Made by a program: the position numbers and the translations under genes. The notes under the pieces were generated by a model, which did not search any database, was not told the origin of the DNA, and saw only the letters and a list, made by a program, of their open reading frames with translations. This document shows, one piece after another, positions 5,950-6,475 of a DNA stretch of 6,475 nt. This DNA is from Chloroflexota bacterium (GTDB lineage Bacteria; Chloroflexota; Anaerolineae; 4572-78; J111), in the NCBI GenBank assembly GCA_003695455.1, contig RFJF01000885.1, positions 1 through 6,475 of the forward strand, written 5' to 3'. Each line of letters starts with the position of its first letter. The stretch's first letter is position 1.

Positions 5950-5978
5950 TTGGCACATTCCCGCAACACTGGTATATT
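5950..5978 (+). promoter_or_regulatory. Extended -10 promoter of the transporter gene
   Basis: TTGGCA (5950-5955) and TATATT (5973-5978) are separated by 17 nt, each 5 of 6 to consensus. TGG immediately before the -10 box supplies the TGn extension. Transcription would begin near 5985, about 168 nt before the TTG start. Confidence 0.55.
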
Positions 5979-5984
5979 AGGGGG

Positions 5985-6152
5985 CTCTGCGCAAGAAACA
6001 AGCCCGGCCATTTATAGGCCAAATTGCATGAGCATCGGACGGAACCGGGACTTAACACCAGGAATGAAATTGGATGCAAGCGACAGATTGCAAAGGTACA
6101 GAGTCACAGGGTTGCCCACTCGCTGATTTGCGTATTCCCACAGGAGGCTTCT
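5985..6152 (+). other. Long 5' leader of the transporter gene, no gene seen
   Basis: This gap between the promoter and the transporter start shows no convincing gene. Several inverted repeats exist: GGGCT/AGCCC (5982-5986 with 6001-6005), GGCC/GGCC (6006-6009 with 6017-6020), TTGCAT/ATGCAA (6024-6029 with 6074-6079), and a GAGT...GGG/CCCACTC hairpin (6101-6104 and 6109-6111 with 6115-6121). I recognise no riboswitch consensus and no terminator. It could be a regulatory leader or merely spacer. Confidence 0.3.
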
Positions 6153-6475
6153 TTGGCCCAGTCTCGCATTTTGCCCTACCTGATTCTTTTGGGCGGCGTA
6201 TTTGTAGCCGCCACGTCATCCATTTTTGTGCGGCTGGCCCAGGCCGATGGCACCGGCGCACCCTCGATGGTAATTGCGGCCTGGCGGTTGATGGTTGCCA
6301 CCGCGGTACTCAGCCCGCTGGTCTGGCGCAGCCACCGCCCGGAACTGCGCCGCCTGCATCGCCGCGATTTAAACTGGGGACTGGCCGCCGGCGTGTTGTT
6401 GGCCGCCCACCTGGCTACCTGGATTTCATCGCTGGCCTACACCTCGGTAGCCTCATCTGCGGCGCTGGTCACCAC
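6153..6475 (+). CDS. EamA/DMT-family transporter, N-terminal part
   Basis: The first 107 residues of a drug/metabolite transporter superfamily membrane protein; the gene runs off the window. Family members usually have about 290-310 residues with ten helices in two EamA repeats and export or import small metabolites; substrate cannot be told. Visible helices are about residues 7-27 (LPYLILLGGVFVAATSSIFV), 36-57 (VIAAWRLMVATAVLSPLVW) and 74-96 (WGLAAGVLLAAHLATWISSLAY), with a basic loop RSHRPELRRLHRRD between the second and third. The motifs ATSSIFVRLA, AAWRL and the YTSVASSAALV run are typical of the first EamA repeat. The start is TTG 6153, chosen because a perfect AGGAGG (6142-6147) lies 5 nt upstream and no in-frame ATG is close. 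A long leader and an extended -10 promoter precede it. Divergent from the lipoprotein gene. Confidence 0.85.
   Translation, partial: MAQSRILPYLILLGGVFVAATSSIFVRLAQADGTGAPSMVIAAWRLMVATAVLSPLVWRSHRPELRRLHRRDLNWGLAAGVLLAAHLATWISSLAYTSVASSAALVT

Noticed and set aside
5932..6126. A 64-residue plus-strand open frame in the divergent gap
   Set aside because: It starts upstream of the predicted transcription start at about 5985, has no good ribosome binding site or recognisable protein features, and its composition resembles random intergenic sequence.
6052..6261. A 69-residue minus-strand open frame
   Set aside because: It runs antisense into the transporter gene and shows no motif.

Overview
The window is a bacterial chromosome segment of moderately high GC with five protein genes and no mobile element, rRNA, tRNA or CRISPR array. 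Its gene style suggests a Chloroflexota (Anaerolineae-like) bacterium: a cytosolic pyruvate phosphate dikinase, an M23 peptidase carrying a golvesin-type C-terminal domain, and a lipoprotein with a Pro/Thr-rich tether. This assignment is inference from gene character, not a database result.

Layout, left to right. Bases 1-106 are AT-rich and non-coding, with short repeats. Bases 107-670 (minus) hold the most interesting gene, a SelL/PRXL2-type peroxiredoxin-like protein. Its thioredoxin-fold redox motif is encoded as UGA-Leu-Pro-UGA. The frame is intact on both sides of the two UGAs. A perfect 7-bp hairpin with G as the second loop base lies 16 nt after the second UGA (25 nt after the first), as expected of a bacterial SECIS element. 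I read it as a selenoprotein with a UxxU (diselenide) centre and no cysteine anywhere else; standard gene callers would truncate it or call it broken. A compact divergent promoter region (about 690-806) separates it from a plus-strand M23 metallopeptidase (807-1844).

Next come a good sigma70-type promoter (1887-1915), a folded leader of about 155 nt with three hairpins, the last a complete intrinsic terminator (1990-2020), and then ppdK (2077-4788). The terminator inside the leader suggests attenuation or a small RNA upstream of ppdK. A bidirectional terminator (4806-4842) lies between ppdK and a convergent minus-strand lipoprotein gene (4841-5860) whose start is non-ATG. After a 292-base divergent gap with a promoter for each side, the window ends inside an EamA/DMT-family transporter gene (6153 to the edge), which starts at TTG behind a perfect AGGAGG.

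The genes do not form one operon. Each has its own promoter-like sequence, and their roles (redox protection, wall hydrolysis, pyruvate/PEP interconversion, surface lipoprotein, metabolite export) are independent. No selenocysteine machinery (selA, selB, selC, selD) is in the window, so the selenoprotein call predicts that it lies elsewhere in the genome.
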